A stretch of DNA of 64,000 nucleotides from Ralstonia sp. UNC404CL21Col (lineage in GTDB: Bacteria; Pseudomonadota; Gammaproteobacteria; Burkholderiales; Burkholderiaceae). Below are positions 60,681 through 64,000 of the stretch, in pieces. Below the pieces are notes generated by a model that was not told the origin of the DNA, did no database searches, and was given only the letters and a program-made list of their open reading frames with translations. Every line of letters begins with the position of its first letter. The stretch's first letter is position 1. A program made the position numbers and the translations under genes. The stretch spans positions 806,001 through 870,000 of the forward strand of contig NZ_JIBE01000004.1 of assembly GCF_000620465.1 (NCBI RefSeq), read 5' to 3'.

Positions 60681-62066
60681 ATGGCGAACATTACTCAATC
60701 CCAATTATCGGAAGCCATCGCGCAACTTGTGAGTTGCGGCGTGTTCTCCGTGGATCGAGAGATGCGCTTCCTTTCATGGAACCGCTTCATGCAGTACCAC
60801 AGCGGCCGCTCCGGCGAGGACGTGTTGGGGCGCAATATGTTCGAGCTGTTCCCGGAACTGCCAGAAAAATGGCTGCGCAAGAAAATCGAGAGCGTTTTTG
60901 TTCTGGGGGTCTCTGCGTACACGTCGTGGGAACATCGACCCTACCTGTTCCGTTTCAGGCATACGCGGCCAATTACGGACACCATGGAATGGATGCAGCA
61001 AAACTGCAGCTTCATCCCCATCGAGGATGAAAATGGCGTCGTCATTGCGGTGGGTGTTACGTTGCTCGATGCCACGGATGTTTGTCTGGCATATGGAGAG
61101 CTTCGCAAACGCGAAAAAATCGCCACCGACGCGCTGCAAGAACTGACGGTGCGTAACGGGCAGTTGTCCGCGCTCAACGAAGAACTTGCACAAGCGCATC
61201 AGCAACTGCTGCAGTCTGAAAAACTCGCTGCCATCGGGCAGCTTGCTGCCGGGATTGCCCATGAGATCAACAATCCCGTGGGCTTTGTGCTGTCGAATCT
61301 CAACACCCTGCAGCGCTACTTGAGCACATTGCTCGACTACGCCCGCGGCATGGAACAGTTGATCACTGACGCGGCCCCGTCGCTGGAGGGTCAGCTTGCT
61401 CACCTCGCCCGCACTGCCGATATCGATTACTTGGCCGAAGACGCGCCCGCGCTGGTATCTGAATCTCGTGAAGGCTTAACCCGCGTACGAGACATCGTGG
61501 TCGACCTGCGGGACTTCTCTCGGGTAGACAGTTCGCACCAGTGGGAACAGGTCGACATTCACCGCTGCATCGAGTCGACGCTGAACATCGTCCACAACGA
61601 AATCAAGTATCACGCTGACCTCGTGCGGGAGTACAGCGAGTTGCCGCAGGTCACCTGTATTCCGTCCCAGGTCAATCAGGTGGTGCTGAACTTGGTGGTC
61701 AACGCGGCGCAGGCATATGCAAGCAAGCAGGCGCAAGGCGGCCAGCGCGGAACGATTGCAGTGCGCACCGGGTGCGACGCGGATGATCCCAAGTCGATCT
61801 GGTTCGAGGTGGCCGACGCCGGCTGCGGAATACCGCCCGAGAACCTCAAGCGGATCTTCGATCCGTTCTTTACGACCAAGCCTGTCGGCAAAGGCACCGG
61901 GCTTGGGCTCTCACTCACATACGGCATCGTCAAAGCCCATGGTGGCCGAATCGATGTGGCAAGCCAAGTTGGTGAAGGAACGACGTTTCGTGTGGTATTG
62001 CCGCTGTGCCACGAAAGCAATGCTCCTGCCGCCGACCAGCGCGCGGGCTCACTCGCGCCAGCATGA
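60681..62066 (+). CDS. PAS-domain sensor histidine kinase
   Basis: 461 residues from the ATG at 60681. N-terminal PAS (~8-130: FSVDREMRFLSWNRFMQYHSGRSGEDVLGRNMFELFPEL), a coiled coil (~140-185), H-box GQLAAGIAHEINNPVGFV with His194, N-box NLVVNAAQAYASKQ, DAGCGIPPENLKRIFDPFFTTK and GKGTGLGLSLTYGI. No membrane segment, so it senses something in the cytosol. The receiver, CheC-type and receiver-HD genes follow on the same strand with short gaps or overlap; it presumably phosphorylates one or both receivers. Confidence 0.93.
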   Translation: MANITQSQLSEAIAQLVSCGVFSVDREMRFLSWNRFMQYHSGRSGEDVLGRNMFELFPELPEKWLRKKIESVFVLGVSAYTSWEHRPYLFRFRHTRPITDTMEWMQQNCSFIPIEDENGVVIAVGVTLLDATDVCLAYGELRKREKIATDALQELTVRNGQLSALNEELAQAHQQLLQSEKLAAIGQLAAGIAHEINNPVGFVLSNLNTLQRYLSTLLDYARGMEQLITDAAPSLEGQLAHLARTADIDYLAEDAPALVSESREGLTRVRDIVVDLRDFSRVDSSHQWEQVDIHRCIESTLNIVHNEIKYHADLVREYSELPQVTCIPSQVNQVVLNLVVNAAQAYASKQAQGGQRGTIAVRTGCDADDPKSIWFEVADAGCGIPPENLKRIFDPFFTTKPVGKGTGLGLSLTYGIVKAHGGRIDVASQVGEGTTFRVVLPLCHESNAPAADQRAGSLAPA

Positions 62067-62099
62067 TTTTCAAGTATTTACCCTGAAGGGATATTCACC

Positions 62100-62468
62100 A
62101 TGGCGCTACCAGTCATCGTTGCCGACGACTCTTCTTTGGCACGCAAGCTTTTGATCAACGCACTACCGGAAGACTGGGATGTCGAGGTGACCCAGGCCTC
62201 CAACGGCGCGCAGGCGATTGAGCTCTTCCGCGCGGGCAAAGGTACCGTGGTCTTTCTTGATCTCACGATGCCCGATATGGATGGCTTCCAGGTGCTGGAG
62301 CATATCCGTCACGCGGGCGAGGATGCCTTTGTGATTGTTGTGTCGGCGGACATTCAGGCAGGCGCTGTCGAACGCGTCAAACACCTGGGGGCAATCGGGT
62401 TCGTTCCGAAGCCCGTGTCGGCTGAGCGGATTGTTCCGATCCTGCGGGGGTATGGCCTCTATGAATGA
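62100..62468 (+). CDS. single-domain response regulator (CheY type)
   Basis: 122 residues, only a receiver: acidic pair in VADDSS (~9-10), phospho-acceptor Asp in VFLDLTMPDMDG (~54), Ser/Thr position in VVSADIQ and Lys in FVPKPV. No output domain, so it acts by protein contact or as a phosphate carrier. The gap to the kinase gene is 33 bp, and its stop overlaps the CheC-type start by 8 bp. Confidence 0.92.
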   Translation: MALPVIVADDSSLARKLLINALPEDWDVEVTQASNGAQAIELFRAGKGTVVFLDLTMPDMDGFQVLEHIRHAGEDAFVIVVSADIQAGAVERVKHLGAIGFVPKPVSAERIVPILRGYGLYE

Positions 62469-63072
62469 CTTGGCACTCAATGAAGAGCAGCGCGATGCGC
62501 TGCAGGAGATCGCCAACATCGGCATGGGGAAGGCAGGCGCGGCCCTGGCTGCCTTGCTTGGCGAATTCGTGACCCTGTCTGTGCCGGGCATCAAGCTGGT
62601 CGACGCTGCTCAGTTGCGGACGGATCTGCTCGGCGGCGACATGGCTGGAGACACGCCTCCACCGGTTCGGCAAGCATTCCAATCCGACATCTCCGGTGAA
62701 GCGATCGTGCTCTTTGGCAAGGACGGCCGCGAAGAACTCGAAGAGTTGATGGGCTATGACAACGCAGACGTCAATGTGGGGAGCGAGGCGTTGTCGGACA
62801 TTGCAAACCTGCTCGTCGGTGCCTGTGTGCGTAGTGTGTTTGAGCAACTGGGGCGGAATCTGTCGTTCTCTCGTCCGAGCTTTGTGCCGCCGTCGGCTCT
62901 TCAGCATGCGCTGTCTGACGAGCAGCTCGGGCGCTGGGACGTAGCCCTGCTGCTGGAAGTGCGCTTCACGCTGGAGCGGGGCGGGTTCGTCGCCAAGTTG
63001 GTCATGCTGCTGCCCGAAACCGCTATCCGAAAAATGAAAGATGCCCTGGAGCAATTCCTGCAGGCGCTCTGA
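62461..63072 (+). CDS. CheC-type phosphatase
   Basis: 203 residues from the ATG at 62461, close to B. subtilis CheC (209). Two CheC half-sites of the D/S-x3-E-x2-N-x22-P form are visible. The first is canonical: Asp12, Glu16, Asn19 and Pro42 (RDALQEIANIGMGKAG). The second has Glu109, Asp113, Asn116 and Pro139, so the catalytic Glu is changed to Asp. It should dephosphorylate the phospho-Asp of the receiver encoded in overlap with it. No chemotaxis gene is nearby, so this is a phosphorelay outside chemotaxis. Confidence 0.87.
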   Translation: MNDLALNEEQRDALQEIANIGMGKAGAALAALLGEFVTLSVPGIKLVDAAQLRTDLLGGDMAGDTPPPVRQAFQSDISGEAIVLFGKDGREELEELMGYDNADVNVGSEALSDIANLLVGACVRSVFEQLGRNLSFSRPSFVPPSALQHALSDEQLGRWDVALLLEVRFTLERGGFVAKLVMLLPETAIRKMKDALEQFLQAL

Positions 63073-63111
63073 TGAGCCCCGGAACCCCAGACGAAACTGA
63101 GAGACCCCGCC

Positions 63112-64000
63112 ATGCTTTCCTACGAAGAAGAAGCAGTGCAAACCATCGTGCCGGAGCCGGGCGTGCAGACGGACGCGCAGCCGGCATCGACCGTGGCCTC
63201 CGCTGGCACGCCTCTGATCCTGCTCGTTGACGATGAGCCGGGCGTACTTTCATCGTTGCGGCGCCTGTTGCGGCCCACGGGCTACCGCGTACTCACTGCC
63301 GAGAGCGGCGCTGCAGCGCTGGATATGCTGGGCGTCTATCCGGTTGATCTCGTCATTTCCGACATGCGCATGCCTGGCATGAACGGCGCCGAGTTCCTCG
63401 CACGGGCCCGTGAGCGCTATCCGGACGTCATGCGCATTCTGCTCACCGGTTATTCGGAGATCGACTCGGCGGTGCGCGCCATTAACGAAGGTGGCGTTTA
63501 TCGCTACCTGAACAAGCCTTGGGACGATCAGGATCTGCTCCTGACCGTCAAGCATGCGATCGAGCAGCGTGGCCTTGCGCAAGAAGCACAACGCCTTACC
63601 GATCTGACGCGCCAGCAGAACGAGGCCTTGCAGCGGCTGAACACGGGGCTGGAGGCACAGGTTCAATCGCGTACCGAGGAAATCAGGCAGACGGTGATGT
63701 TTCTGGAAGGGGCGCAGCGCGACCTTAAAACCAACTTCACCAACATGGTTCAGGTCTGCGCCAGCATGATCGAACTCCGGTGCGGAGCGATGGCCCGCCA
63801 GTCACTCCGCGTGGCCAACCTGGCGCGACGGATCGCGATGGAAGCGGGCCTCACCGGGCTTCAGGTGCAAGACATTTTCCACGCCGGCTTGCTCCACGGC
63901 ATTGGCAAGTTGTCGTTGCCGGACGCCTTGCTGAACACGTCGCTCGATCGGCTATCCCCTGAGCAGGCCCAACAGTTTTACCAACATCCGCTTCGCGCTC
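63112..64000 (+). CDS. response regulator fused to a degenerate HD-GYP domain, cut by window edge
   Basis: 296 residues seen. A ~33-residue extension precedes a receiver (LLVDDEPG; phospho-acceptor Asp84 in ISDMRMPGMNG; Thr113 in LLTGYS; Lys136 in NKPW), then a coiled coil (~160-205) and an HD-GYP-like domain. Two metal ligands are lost: the consensus HSxRV reads QSLRV (Gln231) and the HD pair in LLHDIGK reads LLHGIGK (Gly264). It is thus probably unable to cleave c-di-GMP as known HD-GYP enzymes do. The GYP part is beyond the edge. Confidence 0.88.
   Translation, partial: MLSYEEEAVQTIVPEPGVQTDAQPASTVASAGTPLILLVDDEPGVLSSLRRLLRPTGYRVLTAESGAAALDMLGVYPVDLVISDMRMPGMNGAEFLARARERYPDVMRILLTGYSEIDSAVRAINEGGVYRYLNKPWDDQDLLLTVKHAIEQRGLAQEAQRLTDLTRQQNEALQRLNTGLEAQVQSRTEEIRQTVMFLEGAQRDLKTNFTNMVQVCASMIELRCGAMARQSLRVANLARRIAMEAGLTGLQVQDIFHAGLLHGIGKLSLPDALLNTSLDRLSPEQAQQFYQHPLRA

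Overview
The window is GC-rich (clearly over 60%), densely coded chromosomal DNA of a betaproteobacterium. Protein style and gene content fit Ralstonia (pickettii / insidiosa / mannitolilytica group) best, but I could not run a search, so the genus is an inference. I see no rRNA, tRNA, CRISPR array, insertion sequence or phage gene. The first gene (sensor kinase) and the last (response regulator) run off the edges.

Layout. 0-3.6 kb: sensor kinase, hotdog thioesterase, membrane-anchored diguanylate cyclase. 3.8-12.4 kb: polar amino-acid ABC uptake genes without an ATPase, AMP nucleosidase, LysR regulator, exported M20 peptidase, carotenoid oxygenase plus DUF2141 protein. 12.6-14.8 kb: small protein, PhyH dioxygenase, an AT-richer GT90 glycosyltransferase. 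15.2-19.7 kb: a six-gene minus-strand periplasmic copper cluster (CusF-like, cupredoxin, Tat multicopper oxidase, TolC-type lipoprotein, His/Met-rich and Cys-rich proteins). 19.8-25.4 kb: thioesterase, hydrolase, TauE/CMD pair, quinone reductase with divergent LysR. 25.6-26.7 kb: a c-di-GMP-I riboswitch in front of a secreted spherulin-4/GH135-like glycoside hydrolase. 26.8-36.8 kb: Ca2+/H+ antiporter, flavoprotein disulfide reductase, glycine-zipper protein, cytochrome c, MocR regulator, DJ-1/PfpI-type proteins and MTA/SAH nucleosidase. 36.9-38.9 kb: an overlapping trio of a 52-residue membrane peptide, a SIR2-like NADase-type protein and a DUF72 protein. 38.9-44.2 kb: EnvZ/OmpR-type pair divergent from a DipZ-Ohr-TlpA redox group. 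44.3-49.8 kb: enoyl-CoA hydratase, orphan MASE4-like membrane protein, HigBA-type toxin-antitoxin, solitary periplasmic binding protein, lipoprotein. 49.8-55.8 kb: EIIC-EAL fusion, FUSC-type membrane protein, alginate-lyase-like/LamG lipoprotein. 55.9-60.4 kb: OB-fold-like protein, two LuxR-type regulators around a 24-bp dyad, non-coding stretches with orphan terminators, GAF-EAL protein. 60.7 kb to the end: PAS histidine kinase, single-domain receiver, CheC-type phosphatase, and a receiver fused to a degenerate HD-GYP domain.

The recurring theme is cyclic-di-GMP and surface polysaccharide: one GGDEF protein, two EAL proteins, one pseudo-HD-GYP protein, a c-di-GMP riboswitch over a secreted glycosidase, and a secreted lyase. 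The strongest single observation is the riboswitch/GH135 unit. Next are the SIR2 trio, the CheC-containing phosphorelay and several orphan intrinsic terminators that suggest small RNAs.
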